NCBI RefSeq assembly: GCF_030815485.1
Contig: NZ_JAUSWV010000002.1
Coordinates: 8,184,001-8,248,000 of the forward strand
Length of the DNA stretch: 64,000 nt
Origin: Streptomyces rishiriensis
GTDB taxonomy: Bacteria; Actinomycetota; Actinomycetes; Streptomycetales; Streptomycetaceae
Reading direction: 5' to 3'
Shown: piece by piece, positions 17,749-26,865 of the stretch
How the letters are laid out: each line of letters opens with the position of its first letter
Position numbering within the stretch: position 1 is the first letter of the stretch
The notes under the pieces: model-generated
What the model was told of the DNA's origin: nothing
Seen by the model: the letters and a program-made list of their open reading frames with translations, nothing else
Databases searched by the model: none
Translations under genes and position numbers: made by a program

Positions 17749-18032
17749 CGCCTGTATGAGGTGAATCACATGCGCGTGCGGACATGGGTGTACAGGCGCC
17801 AGGTGCGGGGACGGACGCGCAGGCAGGGGCGGGCGGGCGCGGCGCGTAGACGTTCAGGCACGGCGTGCGGGCGTGCGGGCGTTGGGGTGCGCAACGGGGC
17901 GCGGGCGGTTCAGGCGCGGGCGTGCCGGCGTTCAGGCAAGAGCCTGTGGGTGTGCGGGCGCGGGCGCGGCTGTGCGGGTGTTGCGGTCGGGCGTCGGCGT
18001 CGGAGTTGTCGAGCAGCCGAGGGCATGACACG
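17749..18032. other. gene-free G-rich stretch
   Basis: The top strand here is unusually G-rich with recurring GTGCGGGCG and TTCAGGC words, and it reads in several frames without convincing homology or codon bias. I see no gene; it separates the GH78 promoter from the tetR terminator. Confidence 0.6.
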
Positions 18033-18063
18033 CGCAAGGCCGGTGTGGTGCACCGGCCTTGCG
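18033..18063 (-). terminator. strong hairpin terminator of the tetR gene
   Basis: CGCAAGGCCGGTG (18033-18045) pairs perfectly with CACCGGCCTTGCG (18051-18063) over a 5-nt loop. It lies 57 nt past the tetR stop codon. Confidence 0.75.
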
Positions 18064-18119
18064 TCGCGGGGGTGTGCGGCCTTGCGTCGTGTCGTTGCGC
18101 GGGGGCTCGGTCTGGGCTG

Positions 18120-18812
18120 CTACAGCCCCTGTCCGTCGGCGGATATGCAGCGCATCAGACGGTCCAGGTGAGCGTGCATCACCGGGATGAGGTCGAAGGA
18201 GCGGCCGGAGGCGAGCCATTGCTGGCGCAGGCCGGCGTCGAGGGCGGCGCATTCGCGGGCGATGCCGTCGTGGTCCAGGTCGGGCAGGAGCTCGCCGCGC
18301 CGGCTTCCGGCGCGCAGTCGCTCCGTGAGCTCCTTCACGCCCTTCTCCTGCCAGTGCGCGAAGAAGTCGTGGGCCGGATGGTCCGGCGCGGTCGCCTCGG
18401 CGGAGACCACCACGGCGAGCTCCACCATGCCTGGCATGGTGAGCGTCTCGGCGGTGTCCTCCACATGGCAGCGGAACGCGTCCCGGACCGACTCCGACAC
18501 GCGCTGCCACTGGGTGTCCATGCGGTCGTGCCAGTGCTCGACCACGGCCAGCAGGAGCTGCTGCTTGTCGCGGAAGTGGTGCAGCAGTCCGGCGTCGGTG
18601 ATCTCGGCGTCCCGGGCGATCCGGGCGAGAGAGGTCTTGCGGTAGCCGTCCTGGCCGAAGCGCAGCAGAGCCGCCTCGAGGATCTGGGTGCGCCGGGCCC
18701 GGCCTGCCGTGTAGCCGCCGCGCGGCCCCCTGGGTGTCGCCATGGAGGAAACGGTACCGGGGTGCCGTGAGGCGTCCGCGACGGACAGGGAGCACCGGTC
18801 GGCGTGTGACAT
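18120..18812 (-). CDS. TetR/AcrR-family regulator of the glycosidase/MFS island
   Basis: 230 residues from ATG at 18812, with GGGAG upstream. An internal ATG at 18743 begins MATPRGPRGG, where homology starts, but it lacks a ribosome site. The DNA-binding domain is RARRTQILEAALLRFGQDGYRKTSLARIARDAEITDAGLLHHFRDKQQLL (about 38-87). The remainder is the helical ligand domain. The start codon lies 14 nt from a near-perfect 24-bp palindrome that is repeated before the GH78 gene. This arrangement suggests one repressor for its own gene, the MFS-GH43 operon and the GH78-GH3 operon. The inducer is probably a sugar or aglycone, by inference. Confidence 0.92.
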   Translation of the reverse strand: MSHADRCSLSVADASRHPGTVSSMATPRGPRGGYTAGRARRTQILEAALLRFGQDGYRKTSLARIARDAEITDAGLLHHFRDKQQLLLAVVEHWHDRMDTQWQRVSESVRDAFRCHVEDTAETLTMPGMVELAVVVSAEATAPDHPAHDFFAHWQEKGVKELTERLRAGSRRGELLPDLDHDGIARECAALDAGLRQQWLASGRSFDLIPVMHAHLDRLMRCISADGQGL

Positions 18813-18825
18813 GGGTCACTCTCCC

Positions 18826-18849
18826 AACACCTAGTAAGCACTAGGTGTT
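18826..18849. promoter_or_regulatory. TetR-type operator between tetR and the MFS gene
   Basis: AACACCTAGT-AAGC-ACTAGGTGTT has perfect 10-bp arms around a 4-bp centre. It starts 14 bp before tetR and ends 143 bp before the MFS start, so one site could control both directions. Confidence 0.85.
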
Positions 18850-18991
18850 CGGGTCATCATCGACGTCACGCGACGACGGATTGCCACGCTGTCACCTCCC
18901 GGTGAGCGACGTGCAACGGCGGGTTCGATCCTCCGCGCACCCCCACATCTGCTCTCACTCCCTTCGGCACCTCCGTGAAAGGAGGGCTGGC

Positions 18992-20476
18992 ATGACACCG
19001 ACGTCGCCAAGCCCCTCGCTCGACATCGCGCCCCCTGCCGAGGCCGGCGGACGCTGGAACCTCCGCCTGGTCGCGATACTGATCGCGCTCGCCTGGCCCA
19101 CCCAGTTGCTGGCCGCGGGCGGAATCCTCGGCGCCAACGCGACCGCGAGCGTCGCGCAGAGCTTCCACACCACCCAGGTGGCGTGGTTCGGGCTCACGCT
19201 CACCCTCGTGTCCACCCTGCTGACGCCGTTCGCCATCAAACTGGGCGACCTGTACGGCAGGAAGCGCGTCATGCTCGCCATGATGGCGCTGGGAGCGGGC
19301 GGGGAGGCGCTGGCCGCCCTGGCCGGGGACTTCTGGCTGGTGCTGGTCGGGCGGGCGATCGCCGGGTTCTACGGCCCGTTCGGCGCCCTCTCCTTCGCCG
19401 CGGTGCGCGACATCTTCCCGCGCCGGCTGGTCAAGTCGGCCAGCGGCATGATCGGCAGCAGCGTCGGACTGGTCGCCCTGGGCACTCCGTTCCTCGCGGG
19501 CCGGCTCGTCGACCAGTGGGGCTACCGCGGTGCGCTGTGGTTCCTCGCCGCCGCCACGGCCGTCGCGTTCCTGCTGGTCGCCCTGCTGGTGCCGGAGACG
19601 CCACGCCACGCCTTCGACCCGGGCTTCGACTGGGTGGGCGGTCTGGTGCTCGGCGGCGGTCTCACCGCCGTGATCTACGCCGTCGGCCAGGGCCCGAGCT
19701 GGGGCTGGACGGACGGCCGGACGCTCGGCTGGCTCGGGGCCGGAGCCGCCGCCCTGATCGCGTTCCTGTTCGTCGAACGGGCCAGTGCCCACCCCATCCT
19801 CGACCTGGGGGTGCTGCGCCGCCGGGCGGTGGCCCTGGCGCTCACCGCCGGAGGTCTCGCCCAGACGGTCGCGTTCACCATGCCGGGACTGGCCATTCTG
19901 CTCGCCCTCTTCCCGCACATCCCCGGTGTCTCGGCCGGCCTGGGATGGACGGCGCAGCACAACGCCGTGGTCAGCGTGAGCTGGAACCTGGTGATGTTCG
20001 GGACGGGCATTCTCGTCAGCCGCTTCCTGCGCAGCCTCGACCCCCGCAAGGTCTGGATCGCGGGACTGACGGTGATGGCCCTCGGATACACGCTCGTCGG
20101 CTTCTTCCACGGAGACGAGCTGGAGCTCTCCCTGACGTCCTGCATCGCCAACATCGGCGCCGGTGTCGTGGTGGCGGGGGCCCCGGTGCTCGTGGTCGGC
20201 GTCGTCTCCCGCGAGGAACAGGGGCTGGGCAGCGGCATGCTCAACATGCTGATCAGTCTCTTCGGCGCCATCGTCACCGCCGGCGCATACGCCCTCCTCG
20301 GCGCCCACAGCACCGTGGTCGACGGCACCGCCTTCTACCAGGACGCCGGCTACGCCTGGGTGTTCTGGCTCGGCGCCCTCGTCACCCTCCTGGCCCTCGT
20401 GCTCTCCCTGTTCATCCCGCCGCTGCGCGATCCCGAGAACGACGACGCGGCGGCCGGGGTCGAAACGGCCGTCTGA
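18992..20476 (+). CDS. major facilitator superfamily transporter
   Basis: 494 residues from ATG at 18992, with AAAGGAGGG upstream. About fourteen hydrophobic helices are visible, beginning LRLVAILIALAWPTQLLAAGGIL. The loop after helix 2 has the MFS signature GDLYGRKRVMLA, and a second conserved loop GRAIAGFYGPFG follows. The length and helix count fit the DHA2-like group, which exports drugs or other small molecules by proton exchange. Uptake of a glycoside would suit the neighbouring hydrolases but is only inferred. The GH43 gene follows 83 bp later; both are probably under the divergent TetR. Confidence 0.92.
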   Translation: MTPTSPSPSLDIAPPAEAGGRWNLRLVAILIALAWPTQLLAAGGILGANATASVAQSFHTTQVAWFGLTLTLVSTLLTPFAIKLGDLYGRKRVMLAMMALGAGGEALAALAGDFWLVLVGRAIAGFYGPFGALSFAAVRDIFPRRLVKSASGMIGSSVGLVALGTPFLAGRLVDQWGYRGALWFLAAATAVAFLLVALLVPETPRHAFDPGFDWVGGLVLGGGLTAVIYAVGQGPSWGWTDGRTLGWLGAGAAALIAFLFVERASAHPILDLGVLRRRAVALALTAGGLAQTVAFTMPGLAILLALFPHIPGVSAGLGWTAQHNAVVSVSWNLVMFGTGILVSRFLRSLDPRKVWIAGLTVMALGYTLVGFFHGDELELSLTSCIANIGAGVVVAGAPVLVVGVVSREEQGLGSGMLNMLISLFGAIVTAGAYALLGAHSTVVDGTAFYQDAGYAWVFWLGALVTLLALVLSLFIPPLRDPENDDAAAGVETAV

Positions 20477-20559
20477 GCGGGCCGGGCGCCCCGCCCCGCC
20501 CCTGCCCTCCCGGCCGCCGACTCCTCCCGGCCGCCGACCGACCACCGGAGAGTCCCGTC

Positions 20560-22068
20560 GTGCAGCTTCCCGTCCGTCCGGTCATCCCCGGATTCCATCC
20601 CGACCCCAGCGTCTGCCGTGTGGGAGACGTGTACTACCTCGCCAACTCCAGTTTCGAGTACGCGCCGGGCGTGCCGATCCACCGGTCGACCGACCTGCGC
20701 ACCTGGGAGCACATCGGCCACGCGCTGGACCGGCCGTCGCAGCTGCCGCTGGAGGGGGTCTCGGCCTCGGGCGGAGTCCTGGCGCCCACCCTTCGTCATC
20801 ACGACGGCCGCTTCTGGATGATCAGCACCCTGCTGGCGGCCGAGCCGAGGATGTTCCTGGTCACCGCCGACGACGCGGCCGGCCCCTGGTCGGAGCCGGT
20901 GTGGATCCCCGACGCGCCGGGCATCGACCCCGACCTCGCCTGGGACGACGACGGCGCCTGCCTGCTGACCTGGACCCGCTTCGGCGAGGGGATCGTGCAG
21001 GCCGTACTCGATCCGCGGACCGGCGCCCTGCTCACCGAACGGCGGCGGCTGTGGCAGGGGACGGGCGGCAAGTTCCCCGAAGGCCCCCACCTCTACCGCG
21101 TCGGCGCGCTGTGGTATCTGATCGTCGCCGAGGGCGGCACCGAACGCGGCCACGCCGTGACCATCGCCCGGGGGCCCTCACCGGCCGGGCCCTTCGAAGC
21201 GTGCCCGGACAACCCGATCCTCACCGCCCGTGGCAGCGACGCTCCGGTCCAGAGCACCGGTCACGCCGACCTCGTAGAGCGTCCCGACGGCACGTGGGCG
21301 ATGGTCTACCTGGGCGTGCGGCCGCGCGGCAGCAGCCCCGAGTGGCATGTGCTCGGCCGCGAGACCTTCGCCTGCGAGGTGCGCTGGAGCGAGGGCTGGC
21401 CCAGCACCGCCGGACCGATCCAGCCGGACGCCGCTCCGGAGCTCACCGAGCACCTCACGGAAGCAGGGCAGCCCCTGCCGCCGTCCTGGGTGGCGCCGGG
21501 GAGGTTCCCGGCCGACGTGCTGAAGGCGGCGGACCACGGTCGGCGACTGACCGCGACGGACGGTCCGGCCTTCGTGGGCCGCCGCCAGGAGCACCTCTAC
21601 CTGCGGGCGCGGGCCGCGATGGTGGTGCACGAAGAGGCCGGGGGACCCGCGGCGCCCGGGCGATCCGGCGGATCCGGGGGTCTGGAGCTGCGGATCGACG
21701 CCTTGCACGCCGTAGGGGTCGAAGTGGCGGACGGCCGGGTGCGTGCCGTCGCCCGGATCGGCGCGGCGCAAGCGGTCCTGGGCGAAGCCGCAGCCACCGG
21801 GGAGACGGTCCTCGAACTGCGCGTCGTACCGCACGGCGCCGCCACGCCCTTCGGCACCGACATGGGGCCCGACGAGGTCGTGGCCGGCACTTCCGGCCCG
21901 GACGGATTCCGTGAGCTCGGCCGTATCGACGGCCGGTACTTCTCGACCGAGGTCGCCGCGGGCATGACGGGCCGGACGGTCGGACTCGTCTGCTCCGAGG
22001 GGGAGGTGGTGTTCCGGTCGTTCACCTACAGCGGAGCCGACGACCCGCGGGCACTGGACGGACCGTGA
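20560..22068 (+). CDS. glycoside hydrolase family 43 protein
   Basis: 502 residues from GTG at 20560, with GGAGAG upstream. The five-bladed propeller carries PGFHPDPSVCRVGDVYYLANSSFEY at the N-terminus (the catalytic base is the Asp in HPDPS), the pKa-tuning GIDPDLAW, and KFPEGPHLYR with the likely acid Glu. A C-terminal concanavalin-like domain begins around residue 330 and ends VVFRSFTYSG, as in beta-xylosidases and arabinofuranosidases. No signal peptide is present. The substrate is probably an arabino- or xylo-oligosaccharide imported or released by the neighbouring proteins. Confidence 0.93.
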   Translation: MQLPVRPVIPGFHPDPSVCRVGDVYYLANSSFEYAPGVPIHRSTDLRTWEHIGHALDRPSQLPLEGVSASGGVLAPTLRHHDGRFWMISTLLAAEPRMFLVTADDAAGPWSEPVWIPDAPGIDPDLAWDDDGACLLTWTRFGEGIVQAVLDPRTGALLTERRRLWQGTGGKFPEGPHLYRVGALWYLIVAEGGTERGHAVTIARGPSPAGPFEACPDNPILTARGSDAPVQSTGHADLVERPDGTWAMVYLGVRPRGSSPEWHVLGRETFACEVRWSEGWPSTAGPIQPDAAPELTEHLTEAGQPLPPSWVAPGRFPADVLKAADHGRRLTATDGPAFVGRRQEHLYLRARAAMVVHEEAGGPAAPGRSGGSGGLELRIDALHAVGVEVADGRVRAVARIGAAQAVLGEAAATGETVLELRVVPHGAATPFGTDMGPDEVVAGTSGPDGFRELGRIDGRYFSTEVAAGMTGRTVGLVCSEGEVVFRSFTYSGADDPRALDGP

Positions 22069-22074
22069 GAGCGT

Positions 22075-22095
22075 TCCGCCTTCGGGGAAGGCGGA
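22075..22095 (+). terminator. hairpin after GH43
   Basis: TCCGCCTT (22075-22082) and AAGGCGGA (22088-22095) form a perfect 8-bp stem with a 5-nt loop, starting 6 nt after the stop codon. Confidence 0.6.
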
Positions 22096-22128
22096 GGACG
22101 AGCGGAGGTTCCGAGGGAGGAATCCGAC

Positions 22129-22944
22129 ATGAGCGAGCTCAGCACCGCCGAATCCGTCCGTACCACTCCTGAAGGCCTCCTCTGGGAGCCCAGCCCGCGC
22201 TGGGTCCGGGGTCGCAAGGGCGGGTGCACCGTCGTCGACAGCCGGCATCCCGTTCTCGTCTGGGAGCCCGGAGTGCCGGTGCCGTTGTACGCCTTCCCGC
22301 GCGAGGACGTGCGTACGGATTTGCTGCGGCCGGCGAAGAACCCGCCGGCCGACGCCCACACGGGGTCGCAGGTGTTCTACGACCTCGAAGCGGACGGCGA
22401 GCTGCTGGAGAACGCGGCCTGGACCTTCCCCGCCGAGGACCTGGCCGCGTACATCGCCTTCGAGTGGTTCCGGCGCACGGGCAGCGGACTCGACCACTGG
22501 TACGAAGAAGAGGAGGAGATCTTCGTCCACCCCCGCGACCCGCACAAACGGGTCGACGCCCTGCCCAGCAGCCGACACGTGCGGGTCGAGATCGACGGCA
22601 CGGTCGTCGCCGACACCCGCCGCCCGGTCCTCCTCTTCGAGACCGGCCTGCCCACCCGCTACTACCTCCCCCGCGAGGACGTCCGTCTCGACCTCTTCAC
22701 CCCCACCGGCCACCGCACCCGCTGCCCGTACAAGGGCACCGCCGTGTACTGGTCCTGGACGGGCGAGGCGGACGTGCCCTCCGACGTCGTGTGGAGCTAT
22801 CCCGCCCCGCTGCCCGCCGTGGCCGTGATCGGCGAGCTGCTCGCCTTCTACGGCGAGGCGGTCGACATCACCGTGGACGGCGAACGCCTCGAACGCCCCG
22901 TCACCCCCTTCACGCATACCCTGTTGTCCCGCCCGGCGCACTGA
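22129..22944 (+). CDS. DUF427 protein with two tandem domains
   Basis: 271 residues with an internal duplication. The first DUF427 copy is about 25-120 (RKGGCTVVDSRHPVLVWEPG...YAFPREDVRTDLL...FYDLE), and the second about 150-255 (HVRVEIDGTVVADTRRPVLLFETGLPTRYYLPREDVRLDLF...YWSWT). A conserved His- and acid-rich EEEEEIFVHPRDPHKRVD linker lies between them. DUF427 folds as a small beta barrel of unknown function. A good ribosome site (GAGGAA) precedes the ATG. Confidence 0.92.
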   Translation: MSELSTAESVRTTPEGLLWEPSPRWVRGRKGGCTVVDSRHPVLVWEPGVPVPLYAFPREDVRTDLLRPAKNPPADAHTGSQVFYDLEADGELLENAAWTFPAEDLAAYIAFEWFRRTGSGLDHWYEEEEEIFVHPRDPHKRVDALPSSRHVRVEIDGTVVADTRRPVLLFETGLPTRYYLPREDVRLDLFTPTGHRTRCPYKGTAVYWSWTGEADVPSDVVWSYPAPLPAVAVIGELLAFYGEAVDITVDGERLERPVTPFTHTLLSRPAH

Positions 22945-22968
22945 CGGCGTCGTCGAACGGGAGCGGAG

Positions 22969-23473
22969 ATGGTGGAGATGACGACGAAGGTGGGCGTCAC
23001 CGGCGCAGTCCCGCCCGCCGCTGAGCAGGAGGCGGGTTCTCGGTGCCGCCGTCGCGCTGGCCGACGAGGGCGGGGTCGACGCGCTGAGCATGCGCAACCT
23101 CGCCCAGGCGCTCGGCGTCGTGCCGATGGCGCTCTACAAGCACGTGGCCAACAAGAACGAGTCGCTGGACGGCATGATCGACGTCCTCATGGCCGAGATC
23201 GATCCACCGGCCGAAGGCAGCGACTGGAAGTCCACCGTGCGCGGGCGGGTGCTGTCGGCCCGCGGCATGCTGCTGCGCCATCCGTGGGCGCCCGCGGTCA
23301 TCGAGTCGCGGACGAAGGCGCGGACCACCCCGCCCCCCGCGGTGATGGCGTACCTCGACTCGATGATCGGCGTTTTCCGGGCCGGCGGGTTCTCGGTCCA
23401 CCCGGTCCATCACGCGCTGCATTTCATGGGCAGCCGCGGCGGCCCCTACCGCGGTCGCCGGTTCACCCCGTGA
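22969..23473 (+). pseudogene. frameshifted and truncated TetR-family regulator
   Basis: An initial frame from 22969 gives MVEMTTKVGVTGAVPPAAEQEAG. The expected continuation lies in another frame: PLSRRRVLGAAVALADEGGV, then MRNLAQALGVVPMALYKHVANKNE, an obvious TetR helix-turn-helix. That second frame has an upstream TGA at 22979 and no ATG or GTG before 23090, so a frameshift near 23010-23040 separates start from domain. The ligand domain then ends early, at HFMGSRGGPYRGRRFTP, about 80 residues short of the usual length, where it meets the convergent GatB/YqeY gene. It is either a true pseudogene or an error plus a deletion. Confidence 0.8.
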
Positions 23474-23852
23474 CGGGTCCCTGAGAAGGTGTCACGCCGT
23501 CGGGCGACTCCAGGAAGCGGAGCAGCACGGCGGCCTCCGCGCGGAGCCGCGCGGCTCGGTCGGCGTGCGCGGGCGCGGTCAACTGCGCCGCGACCTCGAG
23601 GCGTTCGTCGGCCTCGGCGCGGACGACAGCCACCACACTCTGCTCGCTCAGCTCCCGCCGCGCCGCTTCGGTGGCGCCGGCGCCGACCGGCGACTGCTCA
23701 AGGGCCGAGCCGCGGAGCTTCGCGTCGTCCAAGGGCACCGCCTCGGCGTTGTCCAGTGCACCGAGTGTGGCGCGCAGAGCGCTCACCGCGGCCTTGTCAC
23801 GGGCGCGCATCGCTTCCGGCAGTGCCTGGCGCATACGAAGACGTAGAGACAT
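23463..23852 (-). CDS. GatB/YqeY domain protein
   Basis: 129 residues from ATG at 23852, with AAGGT upstream. Conserved parts are SLRLRMRQALPEAMRARDKAAVSALRATLGALDNAEAV and an internal VAVVRAEADERLEVAAQLTA helix. The region resembles the tRNA-binding tail of GatB, and stand-alone YqeY proteins have unknown roles. It is slightly shorter than typical YqeY proteins (about 150 residues). Its final codons overlap the last 11 bp of the broken tetR gene on the other strand, so the C-terminus may have been remodelled at the same junction. Confidence 0.85.
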   Translation of the reverse strand: MSLRLRMRQALPEAMRARDKAAVSALRATLGALDNAEAVPLDDAKLRGSALEQSPVGAGATEAARRELSEQSVVAVVRAEADERLEVAAQLTAPAHADRAARLRAEAAVLLRFLESPDGVTPSQGPVTG

Positions 23853-23948
23853 GCCGGTGACCTTATGGCGGCACCCCTGAACCCACAACGCGATAGAGGT
23901 GCGGGCACCGGGCGGACCGACGGAAGAGCGCGAGGCCGGCCCGGATCG

Positions 23949-24485
23949 CTAGTCGCCCGGGTCGAAGTCCGCGGCGTCGGGCCAGTCCGGGCCGTCCGGC
24001 GGGCCGGCTCCCTCGTGGCTCGTGCGGACCGACGGGGCGAGGGCCGTCACGGCGACGAGGCCGGCGAACGAGGCCAGCAGCAGCGCCGACGCCGCACCGA
24101 GCACGGCCTCCATCGGGCGCCCGGTCCGGCCCAGTGCGCCCAGGGGGAACAGGGCGGGGGGTATGAGGACGACTCCGCTGAGGCAGGCGGCGGACACCGT
24201 CACGCTCTGGTGATCGTCCACGAGCTGCGCCGACCCGGCCGCCGCTCCGGGCCACAGGACCCCCAGCACCGAGAGGGCTTCGAAGACGAGACAGACCAGG
24301 TGAAGCGCGAAGACGTGACCGGGCGTCGCCCCCTGCCGGAGGAGGTACCAGACCCCCGCCAGAGCACAGAGCCAGTACGCCGCACCGGACCCCACCACCC
24401 ACGCCCGGCGGGACACGCCGTGCCGGAGCAGGTACGCGACTCCCGCGTGCGCGCGTCCCCTCAGATCCTCGACCCTGGCGTGCAT
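23949..24485 (-). CDS. small polytopic membrane protein
   Basis: 178 residues with four likely transmembrane helices: AWVVGSGAAYWLCALAGVWYLL (about 28-49), VFALHLVCLVFEALSVLGVLW, VSAACLSGVVLIPPALFPLGAL and VLGAASALLLASFAGLVAVTAL. The C-terminal tail is acidic and proline-rich (DGPDWPDAADFDPGD). I do not recognise a family. It lies downstream of the ABC permease gene on the same strand but 83 bp away, so operon membership is uncertain. Confidence 0.75.
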   Translation of the reverse strand: MHARVEDLRGRAHAGVAYLLRHGVSRRAWVVGSGAAYWLCALAGVWYLLRQGATPGHVFALHLVCLVFEALSVLGVLWPGAAAGSAQLVDDHQSVTVSAACLSGVVLIPPALFPLGALGRTGRPMEAVLGAASALLLASFAGLVAVTALAPSVRTSHEGAGPPDGPDWPDAADFDPGD

Positions 24486-24568
24486 GCGTCCCCCGCTTCG
24501 TCAGCCACCCGGTACACGTCATGCCCGGCAGTGCGGGACCTCAAAGGCGTCCGGCCCCCTGCCGCGGG

Positions 24569-26863
24569 CTACGCCACCGCGCTCATCGTGTCCGCCGGTC
24601 GGCGCCGGGAGGCGCGGGTCGCGGGGAGCGCGGCGAGCGCCAGGGCGCCCAGCAACGCCGCCGCGCCGAACGCGGACAGCGCGACGGCGGACGGAGCCTG
24701 CGCGATGCCGGCTCCGATGCCGCTGGACCGGCCCTGGGCGTCGATCAACCAGTGGGCGAGGGGGAGACCCAGTGCCATGGCGACGGCGATCGCGGCCCCT
24801 ACGGAGCAACCCGTGGACGTGACGGTGATCGCGCTGATCTGCCGTGGTGACAGGCCGATCGCCTTGAAGGCCAGCAGGTCCCGTTCGCCCTCGCGCAGCG
24901 TGCCGCCGATCGAGGTCAGCAGATCGACGAGCCCGATGAGCGCGAGGACGCCGAGCAGGCCGACCACGACGCTGCGCAGGGGCGACAGACCGTCGGCGGG
25001 GTTCGTCACCGTGTGCACGTCCAGCCGGCCACCCCCGGCCGCGGCGGTCAGCTCCGCGGCGACGCGGTGCGGATCGGCGCCGTCCCGCAGCCGGACCTGG
25101 TACAGCGTCGGCCGCAGTCCCGCGTCGTTCTCCCGCAGGGTGTCGAGCGACGTGGAGACGACCCGTCCGGCGTTCTCCGGCTCGATGCTGCGCCCCACCA
25201 GGTGGAGGATCTGGGGCCGGCCGCTCACGGTCATCCGCACCCAGTCGCCCACCCGGACGTCCAGGAGGTCCAGCAGTCCCTGCCCGGCCACCGCCTCGTC
25301 GGAACCGCGCGCGGGGCGGCCCTCGGCCAGCGTGTAGGGGTACGGGTCCGTGCGGGTGCCGAGGCCGCGGAGGGCGATCGTCGCCGTCTGGCCCGGTACC
25401 AGCGCCGCGACCTCGACGCCCGGATAGGCGGCGGCGACCTCGGGACGCTGTTCCAGGAGCGTGCGGGTCGCGGCGTCGCTCAGGCCGTCGTCGGCACGGA
25501 CGGTGAGCGCCGCGGCCAGCCCCATCTCCTCCGGACTGCGGTGGAAGCGGTCGATGGTCGTCCACGCGCTCATCGCCACCACGATCAGCGTCAGCGGCAA
25601 CGCGAGGCGGGCGATCGTGGCCAGTGAGCGGGGTCGGCGCGTGAACGCCCGGTGCCAGCCGAGGACCATCGCGGGCGGCAGCCGCAGACCGAGCGCGCGG
25701 CGCGCCACGCCCGACAGACGCCCGCCGGCGGGGGCGGCGGTCCGGGGCACCGGAACCGGCGGCACCCGCCCCGCCCGCCAGGCCGCGAGCCCGGTGGTCG
25801 CCCCGATGAACAGCACCGCCCCCACCGGCACCGCGACGAGCGTCGCCGCGTGTCCCGGCAGTCCCTGCCACACCCCGACCGCGTCTCCCAGCCGCCCCGG
25901 CAGCCGGCTGCCCAGGGCCTGGGTGAGCGCCGCCGCGGCCGCGGCGCCCAGCAGCGCGTAGGCGAGATGCTGAAGCAGGAAGACCCGCATCACCTGGCCC
26001 GGAGTGAATCCGATCGCCTTGAGGATCGATATGTCCCGCAGATGACCCCGGATACGGGTGCCGATGGCCCCGTGCACGGCGAGCCCCGCCGCGACGAGCG
26101 CGCCCAGACCGAACAGGCCCAGTATCTGGCCGAGCAGCCGGTCGTCGCCCTGTGCCTCGGCCCGCGCCTGCTGCCAGGTGGAGACCTCCCGCACGGAGCC
26201 GGCGCCCAGCACGGTGACGGCGCGCTGGACGGCGTAGTCCGTGTCCCCGGGATCCGTCAGGCGCAGCCCGATCACCTGGCCGCGGTCGGAGCCGGCGCGC
26301 GGCACGGCGGACGGCAGCGCCCAGACCAGTCCCGGCCGCTCACCCTGGCGGTAGCGCGGCTCGGGGCTGTCGGCGACGCCGAGGACGCTCAGCGTCCCGG
26401 CGCCGCCGGGCAGGGTGAGCAGGTCCCCGGGCTCGGCCAGCAGCGCCCGGGCGAGGCTGCTCTCCAGCACCACACCGTCGGGCGCCGCCGGGTCGAGCCA
26501 GTCGCCGGAGACGAGCAGGGGACGTCCTACCGCGGGAAGTCCGGTGCTGCCGCGCAGCTCGACGGAGGCGCGGGCGCCGCGGGAGGCGACCGTGGTGGAA
26601 GCGGTGGGGTAGGGACCGGCGACGGACTCGACGCCGTCCAGCCCGGCGAGCCCGGCCGCCTCGGCCGAGGGGCCGGTGTGGATCGACACGTGTGCGCCCC
26701 GGGACTGGGTGAAGACCCGCTCCCAGGGGTTCGTCGCATATCCGAAGAGCGCCGACGCCAGCAGCAGGGAGGCGACGACCCCGACGGTGGCGAGCACGAG
26801 GAACAGTGCCTCGCCGCGATGCGTCCGCAGGTCCGAGTGCGCCCAGCGCAAGGTGGCTCGCAC
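24569..26863 (-). CDS. ABC transporter FtsX-like permease
   Basis: 764 residues from GTG at 26863. One N-terminal helix (ALFLVLATVGVVASLLLASALFG, about 18-40) precedes a large extracytoplasmic MacB-like domain. Two FtsX bundles follow: the first at about 255-365 (LGLFGLGALVAAGLAVHGAIGTRIRGHLRDISILKAIGFTPGQVMRVFL) and the second near the C-terminus (VGLLGVLALIGLVDLLTSIGGTLREGERDLLAFKAIGLSPRQISAI). Such permeases work with a LolD/MacB-type ATPase to move lipids, lipoproteins or peptides, or to signal antibiotic stress. The ATPase gene ends 2 bp before this start. Confidence 0.93.
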   Translation of the reverse strand: MRATLRWAHSDLRTHRGEALFLVLATVGVVASLLLASALFGYATNPWERVFTQSRGAHVSIHTGPSAEAAGLAGLDGVESVAGPYPTASTTVASRGARASVELRGSTGLPAVGRPLLVSGDWLDPAAPDGVVLESSLARALLAEPGDLLTLPGGAGTLSVLGVADSPEPRYRQGERPGLVWALPSAVPRAGSDRGQVIGLRLTDPGDTDYAVQRAVTVLGAGSVREVSTWQQARAEAQGDDRLLGQILGLFGLGALVAAGLAVHGAIGTRIRGHLRDISILKAIGFTPGQVMRVFLLQHLAYALLGAAAAAALTQALGSRLPGRLGDAVGVWQGLPGHAATLVAVPVGAVLFIGATTGLAAWRAGRVPPVPVPRTAAPAGGRLSGVARRALGLRLPPAMVLGWHRAFTRRPRSLATIARLALPLTLIVVAMSAWTTIDRFHRSPEEMGLAAALTVRADDGLSDAATRTLLEQRPEVAAAYPGVEVAALVPGQTATIALRGLGTRTDPYPYTLAEGRPARGSDEAVAGQGLLDLLDVRVGDWVRMTVSGRPQILHLVGRSIEPENAGRVVSTSLDTLRENDAGLRPTLYQVRLRDGADPHRVAAELTAAAGGGRLDVHTVTNPADGLSPLRSVVVGLLGVLALIGLVDLLTSIGGTLREGERDLLAFKAIGLSPRQISAITVTSTGCSVGAAIAVAMALGLPLAHWLIDAQGRSSGIGAGIAQAPSAVALSAFGAAALLGALALAALPATRASRRRPADTMSAVA

Positions 26864-26865
26864 GG

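Noticed and set aside
14646..17759. Open frame of more than 1,000 codons on the plus strand over the GH3 and GH78 genes
   Set aside because: It is antisense to two clear glycosidases; its composition (repeated Gly, Val, Arg and Gln) is typical of high-GC shadow frames.
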